Notes under the pieces: model-generated | The model's database searches: none | Told to the model about the DNA's origin: nothing | What the model saw: only the letters and a program-made list of their open reading frames with translations | Program-made: the position numbers and the translations under genes | Shown here: positions 8,897 to 17,295 of the stretch, piece by piece | Numbering within the stretch: position 1 is the first letter of the stretch | How the letters are laid out: every line of letters starts with the position of its first letter | Origin: an uncultured Lachnospiraceae bacterium | Lineage (GTDB): Bacteria > Bacillota > Clostridia > Lachnospirales > Lachnospiraceae | Length of the DNA: 64,000 nt | Direction of reading: 5' to 3' | Assembly: GCA_910588285.1 (NCBI GenBank) | Contig: CAJUQB010000010.1 | Location: forward strand, 8,015 to 72,014

Positions 8897-8963
8897 CATA
8901 CAGGCAGGAGCGTTGTTTGAGCGGATAGCATGTGCCGGCAGGCTGCGCTGTTTCAGCGGATAT
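8872..8963. repeat. Three degenerate copies of the thiolase 3' end
   Basis: The terminal coding stretch GGCTGCGCTGTTTGAGCGG (from 8872) recurs as a shorter copy at 8908-8927 (CGTTGTTTGAGCGGATA). It recurs again almost entire at 8941-8963, with TTTGAG changed to TTTCAG. The gap between the thiolase and the next start is therefore built of duplicated coding sequence. The last copy lies directly in front of the ribosome site of the next gene. Confidence 0.8.
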
Positions 8964-8980
8964 AAATGGAGGACAACAAA

Positions 8981-9925
8981 ATGAGGGAAATAAAACAGAT
9001 CGCCGTGTACGGCGCAGGAAAAATGGGAAACGGAATTGCCCAGCTTTTTGCTACCGGGGGATATCCGGTAGCCCTGTGGGCCTTTGACGACAACGAAAAG
9101 GAGCGTGCAGGACAGATTATCCGGGAGAACCTGAATCTTCTGGCAGTCAACGAGATCCTGGAGGAGAAAGAGATCCCGGGCATTATGGAGCGCATTACCA
9201 TAACCACGGATTATGATGCAGTGACAGAAAAGGCAGATTTGGCAATCGAATGTATTCTGGAAAATATGGAGCTGAAGCAGAACTTTTTCCAGAAGCTGGA
9301 CAGCTTAACAGATCCGGATGTGATCCTGTGCACCAACACCTCGGTGATGAGCGTGACGGAGATTGCGTCCAAGGCAGAGCACAAGGAGCGGATTGTGGGG
9401 ACACATTTCTGGAACCCGCCCTTCCTGATTCCCCTGGTGGAGGTAGTAAAGACCGTCCATGTGGCGGATGGAGTTGCAGAGAGGGTATGCCAGGTACTGG
9501 CAAAGGTAGGCAAAAAGCCCATTATTGCAAAGAAGGATGTGCCGGGCTTTATCGCCAACCGGATGCAGAATGCCCTGGGTCGGGAAGCAGTATCCATCGT
9601 GGCCAACGGCATTGCAGATCCCAAGGATGTAGATGACGCCGTGAAGTACGGCTTTGGCATGCGGCTGGGAAGCATTGGACCTATTGAGCAGATTGACAGC
9701 ATCGGCGCAGACCTTTGCCTGAATATTGGTTCTTATATTTATCCGCACCTGGAAAATTCCACAGAGGCTTCTCCGCTGCTGAAGGAGAAGGTGGAGAAGA
9801 AGGAGCTGGGCTTTAAGACCAACGGCGTGGGGATCCAGAACTGGAGTGAGGCGGATATGAAGGCCTTCCAGGAGCGGACCATCGGCGATTTGATCCGGGT
9901 GGGAAAAGCGTTGCATATGTTTTGA
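8981..9925 (+). CDS. hbd: 3-hydroxyacyl-CoA dehydrogenase (3-hydroxybutyryl-CoA dehydrogenase type)
   Basis: A 314-residue single-domain-pair 3-hydroxyacyl-CoA dehydrogenase. It has the NAD motif VYGAGKMGNGIAQLFA near the N-terminus, CTNTSVMSVTEIAS (about residues 112-125) and the catalytic His region GTHFWNPPFLIPLVEVV (about residues 137-153). Typical Hbd proteins read HFFNP there; the Phe-to-Trp change next to the catalytic His may alter substrate fit. I chose ATG 8981 rather than ATG 8966, since GGAGG at 8968-8972 is spaced for it. It fits acetoacetyl-CoA reduction, or oxidation of a related hydroxyacyl-CoA. Confidence 0.88.
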   Translation: MREIKQIAVYGAGKMGNGIAQLFATGGYPVALWAFDDNEKERAGQIIRENLNLLAVNEILEEKEIPGIMERITITTDYDAVTEKADLAIECILENMELKQNFFQKLDSLTDPDVILCTNTSVMSVTEIASKAEHKERIVGTHFWNPPFLIPLVEVVKTVHVADGVAERVCQVLAKVGKKPIIAKKDVPGFIANRMQNALGREAVSIVANGIADPKDVDDAVKYGFGMRLGSIGPIEQIDSIGADLCLNIGSYIYPHLENSTEASPLLKEKVEKKELGFKTNGVGIQNWSEADMKAFQERTIGDLIRVGKALHMF

Positions 9926-9957
9926 TTTTATTGATGTCTATTTAGGAGGATGTTTTG

Positions 9958-10914
9958 ATGAAAGCAGAAGAAAAGAAACAATTAGCAAAGGAATTCTATA
10001 CTTCTATGTACCGGATTCGGAGATTTGAGGAGGAAGTATTTGAGTTCTACAAGCGCGGTTTGATGCCGGGACTTGCCCATCTGTACCTTGGGGAGGAAGC
10101 CATTGCAGCGGGAGCCTGTAGGGCAGTGGGACCAAAGGATTACATTGGCAGCACCCACCGGGGGCATGGCCATCTGGTAGCCCGGGGTGCTGATACCAAG
10201 CGGATGATGGCAGAGATTCTTGGAAAGGGCACCGGATATTCCAAGGGCAAGGGCGGTTCCATGCACATCATTGCCATGGATAAGGGGATTCTTGGAGCCA
10301 ACGGTATTGTGGGGGGCGAGATCCCCATTGCAACCGGAGCGGCTTACGCAGTAAAATACCGTCAGACCGATCAGGTAGTCCTGTGCTTTTTGGGTGATTC
10401 CGCGTCCAACCAGGGGAGCTTCCACGAGAGTGTAAATATGGCTGCTGCCTGGGATCTGCCCATTGTATATATTATTGAAAACAATTCCTTCGGAATCTCC
10501 GTGGATATCCATCGGGTGACCAAGGAGCATGACCTGGCCAAGCGTGCCGTGGGCTATGGAATTCCGGGAGTTACCATTGACGGAAACGACGTGTTCCTGG
10601 TATATGAGACCGTAAAAAAGGCTGTTGAGCGGGCAAGGAAGGGCGAGGGCCCCTCTATTGTAGAGTGCAAGACCTGGAGATGGCAGGGACATCATGTAGG
10701 AGACCCGGCTACCTATCGCAGCGCCGAAAAGACCGAAGAGTGGAAGGCAAAGGAGCCCATCGGCAACCTGGAGGCTCTGAATCTGCTGAAGGAAGAGGAG
10801 ATCAAGGAGATTCGGGATGCCATTGACGCGGAAATCGCCGAGGCCTGCAAATTTGCCGAGGACAGCCCCTATGCAGATGCCAGTGAAGCTTATACGGACG
10901 TATTTTCGGAGTAA
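9958..10914 (+). CDS. acoA: TPP-dependent dehydrogenase E1 alpha subunit (AcoA type)
   Basis: A 318-residue E1-alpha of the acetoin / branched 2-oxoacid dehydrogenase group. The early segment is RIRRFEEEVFEFYKRG, followed by YIGSTHRGHGHLVARG. The TPP motif is GDSASNQGSFHESVNMA...ENN (about residues 145-175). The phosphorylation-loop region near YRSAEKTEEW is also recognisable. ATG 9958 follows AGGAGG at 9944-9949. The four complex genes that follow (E1 beta, E2, E3) are complete. The complex makes an acyl-CoA from acetoin, a 1,2-diketone or a 2-oxoacid; which one cannot be decided from sequence. Confidence 0.9.
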   Translation: MKAEEKKQLAKEFYTSMYRIRRFEEEVFEFYKRGLMPGLAHLYLGEEAIAAGACRAVGPKDYIGSTHRGHGHLVARGADTKRMMAEILGKGTGYSKGKGGSMHIIAMDKGILGANGIVGGEIPIATGAAYAVKYRQTDQVVLCFLGDSASNQGSFHESVNMAAAWDLPIVYIIENNSFGISVDIHRVTKEHDLAKRAVGYGIPGVTIDGNDVFLVYETVKKAVERARKGEGPSIVECKTWRWQGHHVGDPATYRSAEKTEEWKAKEPIGNLEALNLLKEEEIKEIRDAIDAEIAEACKFAEDSPYADASEAYTDVFSE

Positions 10915-10951
10915 CTGTTCGGATTGAAGAGGAACGAGGAGGAATTAAAAG

Positions 10952-11923
10952 ATGAGAAAAATAATGTATCGAGACGCCATTTGTGAGGCTCTGGATGAGG
11001 AGATGTCCCGGGATGAAAATGTGGTGATCCTGGGAGAGGATGTTGGCGTGAATGACGGAACCTTTAAATGCACCAAGGGACTGCGGGAAAAATACGGCGA
11101 CCTGCGCTGCAAGGATACCCCCATCAGCGAGTCCGGCTTTATCGGCATGAGCGTTGGAATGGCTATCGCAGGGATGCGTCCGGTGCCGGAGCTGATGTTC
11201 AATGACTTTGCGCTGGTATGTATGGACCAGATCTGCAACCAGGCTGCCAAGATCACCTATATGTCCGGCGGGCAGACAAAGCTTCCCATGGTAATCCGTA
11301 CTACCATGGGTGCAGGCCGCGCTTCCGCAGCCCAGCATTCCCAGAACCTCCATGCATTTTTTGCACATATCCCGGGGCTTAAGGTGGTAATGCCCTCCAA
11401 TGCAGCAGATGCCAAGGGCTTGCTGAAAACAGCCATTCGGGACAACAGCCCGGTCATCTTTATTGAGCATAAGCTCCAGTATACCCAGGAATTTGAAGTG
11501 CCGGAGGGCGAGTACACCATTCCCTTTGGCCAGGCCAACGTGGTATGTGAGGGAACGGATCTTACCATTGTGGCTACCTCCACCATGGTTCGCCATGCGG
11601 AGAATGTGGCCAAGGAGCTGGCAAAGGATGGCAAGAGCATTGAGGTCATTGATCCCAGGACCATTGTGCCCCTGGATATGGAGACCATCTTAAAGTCCGT
11701 AAGAAAGACCGGAAAGCTCCTGATCGTGGACGAGGGCCATGAGAGCTTCGGCATCAGCGGGGAGATTGCCCTGCGGGTACAGAGGGACGCCTTTTATGAC
11801 CTGGAGGCTCCGATTATGCGTCTGGGCCTTGCAGATGTGCCCCTTCCCTTCAGCCCGGCACTGGAGTTCCAGCTGATTCCGGATAAGAAGAAGATCAAAG
11901 CAGCCGCATTGGAATTACTGTAG
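10952..11923 (+). CDS. acoB: TPP-dependent dehydrogenase E1 beta subunit (AcoB type)
   Basis: A 323-residue E1-beta protein. It starts with the usual YRDAICEALDEEMSRDENVVILGEDVG-like region and carries the TPP-activating Glu region SESGFIGMSVGMAIAG. It ends with the transketolase C-terminal fold (IDPRTIVPLDMETIL, then DEGHESFG). It is 37 bp downstream of the alpha subunit. Together they form the alpha2-beta2 E1 that decarboxylates or cleaves the substrate and passes the acyl group to the lipoyl arm of E2. Confidence 0.92.
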   Translation: MRKIMYRDAICEALDEEMSRDENVVILGEDVGVNDGTFKCTKGLREKYGDLRCKDTPISESGFIGMSVGMAIAGMRPVPELMFNDFALVCMDQICNQAAKITYMSGGQTKLPMVIRTTMGAGRASAAQHSQNLHAFFAHIPGLKVVMPSNAADAKGLLKTAIRDNSPVIFIEHKLQYTQEFEVPEGEYTIPFGQANVVCEGTDLTIVATSTMVRHAENVAKELAKDGKSIEVIDPRTIVPLDMETILKSVRKTGKLLIVDEGHESFGISGEIALRVQRDAFYDLEAPIMRLGLADVPLPFSPALEFQLIPDKKKIKAAALELL

Positions 11924-11933
11924 GAGGTACATC

Positions 11934-13337
11934 ATGGCAGAAGTAATTATCATGCCCAAGCTGGGCTTTAATATGGATGAGGGCGACCTGGTCAGCTGGC
12001 ATAAGAAGGTCGGTGATACCGTTGCCAAGGGAGAAGTATTTTTTGAAATTAACACAGATAAGACCACCATGCCGGTGGAGGCCACCGCAGACGGTACGGT
12101 TCTGAAAATCTGTGTGGAGGAGGGGGAGACCGTGGAGGTCTTTACTCCCATCGCCGTAGTGGGCGCTCCGGGGGAGGATCCGGAGGCAGCCCTGGCAGCA
12201 GGGGTTGCAACTGCAAATGTGGACGGCACGGTAAGCGCAGAGCCGGCAGGCCAGAGTGCAGCGGGAGCAGCGGTAGGTGCAGGAGCAGCCGGCCAGAGTG
12301 AGGCAGGAGCAGCGGTAAGCGCAGGCGCAGTGGGAGCCGGCCAGAGTGAGGCAGGCACAGAGGCAGCTGTGAACCTGAAGGATTTAAAGCTGACCCCCAA
12401 GGCCAGGAAGCTGATCGCTGACGAGGGCCTGGATGTATCTTCCATCGCACAGATTACGGGAACCGGGTATCAGGGCGGCATTACCGCCAAGGATATCAAA
12501 GCGTCACCCCTGGCCAGGAAGGCTGCCGCAAAGGCAGGCGTGGATCTTGGGACAGTGGAAGGCACCGGCGTAAACGGCAAGATCATGAAGGCAGATGTGG
12601 AGAAGGCCGCTGCAGCAGCCCCGGCCCAGGGAACAGAGGAGAAGAAGATCCTTTCCTCCAAGCCCTACAAGGGCGTGCGCAAGATCATCGGCGACAAGCT
12701 GGCTGAGAGCAAGTTCACGGCTCCCCACCTGTATTTTACCGATGCGGTTGACACCACCAACATGACGGCCTTCCGCAAGCAGATGAATGAGGTATCTGAC
12801 CGGAAGATTACGGTATCCGACCTGCTGGTATATGCGGCCAGCAAGGCTTTGCAGAAGTTTCCGGGCATCAATTCCTCCCTGGTGGACGGAAATATTGTGA
12901 CCTACAAGAGCACCAACATCGGTGTGGCGGTAGCCGGGGATAACGGGCTGATTGTGCCTGTCATCAAAAATGTGCAGGAAAAGACCCTGACCACTGTATC
13001 CGAAGAAAACAGGGATCTGGTAGACCGGGCCAAGGAAGGCCGCTTAAAGCCAGAGGAGTATTCCGGAGGCACCTTCTCCATCTCCAACCTGGGAATGTTC
13101 GGGATCGGCAATTTTACTGCAATCATCAATCCCCCTGAGTCTGCCATTCTTTCTGTCAGCTCCGTGCGTAAGACGCCGGTGGTGATTGAGGAGGACGGTG
13201 AGGATAAGATTGTGATTCGTCCTATGATGAACATCCAGCTTTCTGTGGACCACAGGCTCATTGACGGGCTTCTGGCTTCCCAGTTTGTGGAATATATGAA
13301 GGAGCTCTTAGAGAATCCTTTGAAAATCTTACTGTAG
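11934..13337 (+). CDS. acoC: Dihydrolipoamide acyltransferase E2 (AcoC type)
   Basis: A 467-residue E2. Residues 1-75 form the lipoyl domain, with the lipoylated Lys43 in EINTDKTTMPVEA. Residues 80-145 are an Ala/Gly/Gln linker built of repeats related to AGQSEAGAAV. Two E3/E1-binding-type segments follow in tandem (about 153-188 from LTPKARKLIADEGLD, and 190-225 from SPLARKAAAKAGVD). The catalytic acyltransferase domain then carries the DHRLIDG active-site motif near residue 440. Most E2 proteins have one peripheral-subunit binding domain, so the doubled one is notable. It needs lipoate, which fits the lipoate ligase gene a few kilobases downstream. Confidence 0.92.
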   Translation: MAEVIIMPKLGFNMDEGDLVSWHKKVGDTVAKGEVFFEINTDKTTMPVEATADGTVLKICVEEGETVEVFTPIAVVGAPGEDPEAALAAGVATANVDGTVSAEPAGQSAAGAAVGAGAAGQSEAGAAVSAGAVGAGQSEAGTEAAVNLKDLKLTPKARKLIADEGLDVSSIAQITGTGYQGGITAKDIKASPLARKAAAKAGVDLGTVEGTGVNGKIMKADVEKAAAAAPAQGTEEKKILSSKPYKGVRKIIGDKLAESKFTAPHLYFTDAVDTTNMTAFRKQMNEVSDRKITVSDLLVYAASKALQKFPGINSSLVDGNIVTYKSTNIGVAVAGDNGLIVPVIKNVQEKTLTTVSEENRDLVDRAKEGRLKPEEYSGGTFSISNLGMFGIGNFTAIINPPESAILSVSSVRKTPVVIEEDGEDKIVIRPMMNIQLSVDHRLIDGLLASQFVEYMKELLENPLKILL

Positions 13338-13349
13338 GAGGCGCAGAGC

Positions 13350-14762
13350 ATGGCAGAGGAAAGAGCACAGTCCAAATCCGGGCTGTATGAATTTGACGTA
13401 GTAGTGATCGGCGCAGGGCCAGGCGGTTATGAGACTGCCATCAAGGCCTCCCAGCGGGGACTTCGGACTGCTATCGTAGAGGCAGAGCATATGGGGGGCA
13501 CCTGCCTGAATGTGGGATGCATTCCCACCAAGGCATTGGTGAAAACCGTCAACCTGTATGAGGACATCCAGAAGTCAGCGGAATTCGGTATTGAGGGCGT
13601 GGACCCAGGGGCAGTGAAAATCTCCATGGTGAAGCTTCAGAAGCGGAAGGAAGGAATTGTCAAGACTCTGGTGGGGGGCGTAGGCGCTCTGCTTAAGGGA
13701 AACAAGGTGGAGATTGTAAAGGGACTGGGCAGCTTTGTGGACGCCCACACCATTGCAGTGGGCGACCGTAAGCTGACAGCGGAACATGTAATCATTGCCA
13801 CTGGCTCCGAGACCTTTATGCCGGGATTTATCACCTATGAAGGGGAGACAAAGATGATTACCAGCACAGAGGCATTGTCCTTAGATTACATCCCGGAGAG
13901 CATCAATATCATTGGAGGCGGCGTTATTGGCATTGAGTTTGCCTATGTATTTGCCCATCTGGGCACCAAGGTAACAGTAATTGAGCTGATGGAGCACATC
14001 CTGCCCATGGTGGATGCGGATATTTCAAAGCTGGCCAGGAAGTCCTTAGAGAAGGCCGGGGTGGCATTCCATACAGGCGCCAAGGTGAAGACCGTAAAGG
14101 ACAAAGCCGTCATTTTCGAGAAGGACGGAAAAGAGCAGTCCTTAGAGGCGGAGCTGACGCTGATGGCAGTGGGGCGTTCTCCCTATACGAAGGGCTTAAA
14201 TGCCGAGGGCATCGGCCTGGAATTTGACCGCAAGGCCATCAAGGTTGACGGGCATATGCGGACAAATATCGAACATATTTATGCCATCGGGGATGTAAAC
14301 GGCAGTGTGATGCTGGCCCACACCGCAAGCCATGAAGGCTTTGTGGCAGTGGCCAATATCCTGGGAGAGGAAGAGATCATGTCCTATGACCGGATCCCCT
14401 CCTGCATCTACATGGAGCCGGAGATTGCTTCCATCGGCCTGACGGAAGCCCAGGCCAGGGAAAAATACGGGGAGGTCAAGGTGGGCAAATTCCCCATGAT
14501 GGCCAACGGAAAATCCTTGATCGAGGGCGAGAAGAGCGGTATGATGAAGGTGATCTTAGACAGTGAGCTGGGTGAGATCCTGGGTGTCCACCTTTTTGCA
14601 GTCCATGCCACGGATATGATTTCCGAGATCTCGGTGGCTATGAACCTGGAGGCTACGGCAGAGGAGGTCATCGGCTCCATCCATCCCCACCCCACCGTGT
14701 CCGAGGCAGTGGGAGAAGCTTTTATGGCAGCCTTTTACGGACGGCCCATCAATTCCCTGTAA
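13350..14762 (+). CDS. lpdA: Dihydrolipoamide dehydrogenase E3
   Basis: A 470-residue FAD disulfide reductase that reoxidises the lipoyl arm with NAD+. It shows the FAD motif VVIGAGPGGYETAIKA, the redox-active pair in GGTCLNVGCIPTKAL (about residues 49-63), the NAD motif IIGGGVIGIEFAY, the second FAD segment YAIGDVNG and the C-terminal base in HPHPTVSEAVGEA. It has no extra N-terminal lipoyl domain. It starts 12 bp after E2 and completes the complex. Confidence 0.95.
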   Translation: MAEERAQSKSGLYEFDVVVIGAGPGGYETAIKASQRGLRTAIVEAEHMGGTCLNVGCIPTKALVKTVNLYEDIQKSAEFGIEGVDPGAVKISMVKLQKRKEGIVKTLVGGVGALLKGNKVEIVKGLGSFVDAHTIAVGDRKLTAEHVIIATGSETFMPGFITYEGETKMITSTEALSLDYIPESINIIGGGVIGIEFAYVFAHLGTKVTVIELMEHILPMVDADISKLARKSLEKAGVAFHTGAKVKTVKDKAVIFEKDGKEQSLEAELTLMAVGRSPYTKGLNAEGIGLEFDRKAIKVDGHMRTNIEHIYAIGDVNGSVMLAHTASHEGFVAVANILGEEEIMSYDRIPSCIYMEPEIASIGLTEAQAREKYGEVKVGKFPMMANGKSLIEGEKSGMMKVILDSELGEILGVHLFAVHATDMISEISVAMNLEATAEEVIGSIHPHPTVSEAVGEAFMAAFYGRPINSL

Positions 14763-14777
14763 GATGGGTGAAAGCAA

Positions 14778-15359
14778 ATGAAAAAAATGATATGCATCGG
14801 CGACAGCCTGACCTACGGGCTGGGTGTCCCGGTGGGAGACAGCTGGGTAGAGCTTCTGAACAGGGAAAGCAGCTGTGACGTGATCAATAAGGGCATCAAC
14901 GGGGATACCTCCGGCGGAATGCTGGCCAGGCTTCATCGGGATGTGCTGGAACATCAGCCGGATCTGGTGTTCCTGATGGGAGGAGCCAATGATTTTATCA
15001 TGGGCTGCGGTCTGGGCGTGGTGAGGGCAAATCTGATGGCCATGGTGCATCAGATGTACCATGCAAGGATTCCGGTGATCTTAGGGATTGAGATTGCCGG
15101 AGACAGCGCCCATGTCCGCCCGGATTGGCAGCAGCTGGCAGATTTTTGCCAGGTCAATGAGAAGATTCGGGCCATGGCAGAGTGGCTGCCGGGCTTCTGC
15201 GGGGCCTTCCAGATTCCCTATGTGGATCTGTACCGGGAATTTGGCGATGCCGTCCGGGGGAGGGAGGCAGAATTCTTCATTGACGGCGTACATCCCAATG
15301 TCCGGGGACACCGGCTGATTGCGGACAGTATTTTAAAGAAAATGGAACAATTGGTATAA
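14778..15359 (+). CDS. SGNH/GDSL-type esterase or lipase
   Basis: A 193-residue SGNH hydrolase. Block I is CIGDSLTYGLG with the nucleophilic Ser, block III is GGANDF, and the catalytic Asp/His appear in DGVHPNVRGH near the C-terminus. No signal peptide is seen, so it is probably cytoplasmic. It sits between the dehydrogenase complex and the RpiB-like gene, 15 bp after lpdA. It may cleave an ester or acyl group from a pathway compound. Related proteins are acyl-CoA thioesterase I/lysophospholipase L1-like. Confidence 0.85.
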   Translation: MKKMICIGDSLTYGLGVPVGDSWVELLNRESSCDVINKGINGDTSGGMLARLHRDVLEHQPDLVFLMGGANDFIMGCGLGVVRANLMAMVHQMYHARIPVILGIEIAGDSAHVRPDWQQLADFCQVNEKIRAMAEWLPGFCGAFQIPYVDLYREFGDAVRGREAEFFIDGVHPNVRGHRLIADSILKKMEQLV

Positions 15360-15394
15360 ACATCTATCAAAAAGACAGAATGTGAGGGAATAAA

Positions 15395-16036
15395 ATGAAA
15401 ATCGCTTTAGTTATGGAATGGAGTACTTGTGAGAAAAATGAGATCGTTTTTAATACCCTGAAAAAGGTAGCGGAGGCCAATGGCCATACTGTGGTAAATT
15501 ACGGCCAGTTTAATGCAGAGGATCATCGTCAGACTTATAACCAGAACGCAGTCCTGATTGCAGCTATCCTGAATTCCGGGGCAGCAGATTTTGTAATCAC
15601 AGGCTGCGGGACAGGAGAGGGCGCTATGATGGCTTGCAACGCCATGCCGGGGGTATGCTGCGGCCTGGTGGTGGATCCGGCGGATTCCTACCTTTACACC
15701 CAGGTAAACGGCGGAAATTGTATGTCCCTTCCCTATGCAAAGGGCTGGGGCTGGGGCGCTGAGGTGAACCTGGAATATGTGTTTGAGAAGCTCTTTGTCA
15801 AGGAGTTTGGCGGCGGCTATCCGGCCCATGCGGCAGCCTCCGAGCAGAGGAATGCAGCCCTTCTGAACAAGCTGAAGGCAGCGGCCAGCCGCGACTTTAC
15901 GGAGATCTTAAAGAGTGAGGATGGGGATATCCAGGAGATGATTCGGGAAGCCTTTGCAGGAGGACGTCTGGAACAGTTTAAGAAGGACTGCAAGTGCGAC
16001 AAAATTCTTGCAGCCGTAGAGCAGGCATTGGCCTAA
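15395..16036 (+). CDS. RpiB/LacAB-family sugar-phosphate isomerase
   Basis: A 213-residue protein with the RpiB/LacAB core. It starts KIALVMEWSTCEKNEIVF and has the conserved cysteine/glycine loop FVITGCGTGEGAMMACNAMPGV (about residues 69-90), equivalent to the CGTGIG...ANK loop of RpiB. It is about 60 residues longer than ordinary RpiB, with an extra helical C-terminal part, and the classic ANK is changed to ACN. That points to a specialised aldose-ketose isomerase rather than housekeeping ribose-5-phosphate isomerase. Together with the split transketolase it suggests handling of a tetrose- or pentose-type phosphate from the substrate. Confidence 0.82.
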   Translation: MKIALVMEWSTCEKNEIVFNTLKKVAEANGHTVVNYGQFNAEDHRQTYNQNAVLIAAILNSGAADFVITGCGTGEGAMMACNAMPGVCCGLVVDPADSYLYTQVNGGNCMSLPYAKGWGWGAEVNLEYVFEKLFVKEFGGGYPAHAAASEQRNAALLNKLKAAASRDFTEILKSEDGDIQEMIREAFAGGRLEQFKKDCKCDKILAAVEQALA

Positions 16037-16066
16037 GAAGGATTTGGAAGAGAGGAGGAAGGGAAC

Positions 16067-17179
16067 ATGCAGCAATTCATGTTAAAACCAGCGATTCATA
16101 CCTATCAGACCTGCAAGGAATTTGCGGAAGTTTTCCAGATCGGGAAGGGAGACCTGGTGATCACCAACGAGTATATTTATCAGCCGGGCTTTGGCAGCCT
16201 AAACCTTGGGTGCGACGTACTGTATCAGGAAAAATACGGCTCCGGCGAACCGTCGGATGATATGGCGGAGGCCATGTACCGGGATATTCAGGGAGATTAC
16301 AAACGGATTATTGCCATTGGCGGCGGGACGGTAATAGATATTTCCAAGCTCTTTGCCTTAAAGCATGTGTCCCCCATTCTGGATCTGTATGACGGCAAGC
16401 TGCCGGTGGAGAAGGAACGTGAGCTTGTGCTGGTGCCCACTACCTGCGGAACAGGGTCCGAGGTAACAAACATTGCAATTCTGGCCTTAAACAGCCGTGG
16501 AACCAAGAAGGGACTGGCAACGGATGAAATGTATGCAGACAGCGCCGTTCTGATTCCGGAGCTTCTTAAGGGGCTTCCCTTCCGCTTCTTTGCCACCAGC
16601 TCTATCGACGCCCTGATCCATGCCATTGAATCCAGCCTGTCTCCCAAGGGGAACGGTTATACCAGGATGTTTGGATATCAGGCCATTGAGACGATCCTCA
16701 AGGGATACATGAAGATCCGCAAAGAGGGGGAGGATGCCAGGATGGAGCTTTTAGAAGACTTTCTGATAGCTTCAAACTATGCAGGGATTTCCTTTGGAAA
16801 CGCCGGCTGCGCTGCTGTCCATGCCTTGAGCTACCCCTTGGGGGCCACCTATCATGTAGCCCATGGGGAGGCGAATTATGCCATGTTTACCGGAGTTATG
16901 AAGAATTATATGGAGCTTAAGCAGGACGGAGAGATTGCGAAGCTGAACCAATTTATTGCAGATATCATTGGATGCAGGCCGGATGAGGTCTATGAAGCCT
17001 TAGAGGAGCTTTTGGATGTAATCCTTACGAAAAAGCCCCTCCGCAGCTACGGAATGACAGAGGAGGACATTGAGGAGTTCGCCGAGTCCGTAATGGTCAA
17101 TCAGGGAAGGCTGATGGCCAACAATTTCGTACCCCTGGATAAGGAGCGGGTGCTTAAGATCTATCGGGAACTGTATTAA
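16067..17179 (+). CDS. 4hbD: 4-hydroxybutyrate dehydrogenase (iron-containing ADH)
   Basis: A 370-residue group III iron-dependent alcohol dehydrogenase that closely follows clostridial 4-hydroxybutyrate dehydrogenase as I remember it. Shared marks are GKGDLVITNEYIY, YGSGEPSDD, IAIGGGTVIDISKLFALK, VPTTCGTGSEVTN, SSIDALIHAIES and the metal-binding HALSYPLGATYHVAHGEANY (about residues 247-266). It interconverts succinate semialdehyde and 4-hydroxybutyrate with NAD(H). The enzymes that continue to crotonyl-CoA (CoA-transferase and dehydratase) are at 31654-34444. A succinate semialdehyde dehydrogenase was not found in the window. Confidence 0.9.
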   Translation: MQQFMLKPAIHTYQTCKEFAEVFQIGKGDLVITNEYIYQPGFGSLNLGCDVLYQEKYGSGEPSDDMAEAMYRDIQGDYKRIIAIGGGTVIDISKLFALKHVSPILDLYDGKLPVEKERELVLVPTTCGTGSEVTNIAILALNSRGTKKGLATDEMYADSAVLIPELLKGLPFRFFATSSIDALIHAIESSLSPKGNGYTRMFGYQAIETILKGYMKIRKEGEDARMELLEDFLIASNYAGISFGNAGCAAVHALSYPLGATYHVAHGEANYAMFTGVMKNYMELKQDGEIAKLNQFIADIIGCRPDEVYEALEELLDVILTKKPLRSYGMTEEDIEEFAESVMVNQGRLMANNFVPLDKERVLKIYRELY

Positions 17180-17192
17180 TTTCAGGAAGGGA

Positions 17193-17259
17193 GCGGGAGC
17201 AAAGTAGTTTGCCCCCGCGTTTTCCATATGGATGTCCCGTTGCTTGCAGCGGGGTTTTT
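17193..17259 (+). terminator. Two tandem hairpin terminators after 4hbD
   Basis: The first hairpin pairs GCGGG-A-GCAAA with TTTGC-C-CCCGC around a GTAG loop (17193-17218), followed by GTTTT. A second hairpin, CCCGTTGC against GCAGCGGG (17236-17253), is followed by five T. They separate the long operon from lplA, which may thus be transcribed by read-through or from its own promoter. Confidence 0.75.
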
Positions 17260-17295
17260 GACTGTCCGCGGGGATAAAATGAAGGGGTGATGCAT

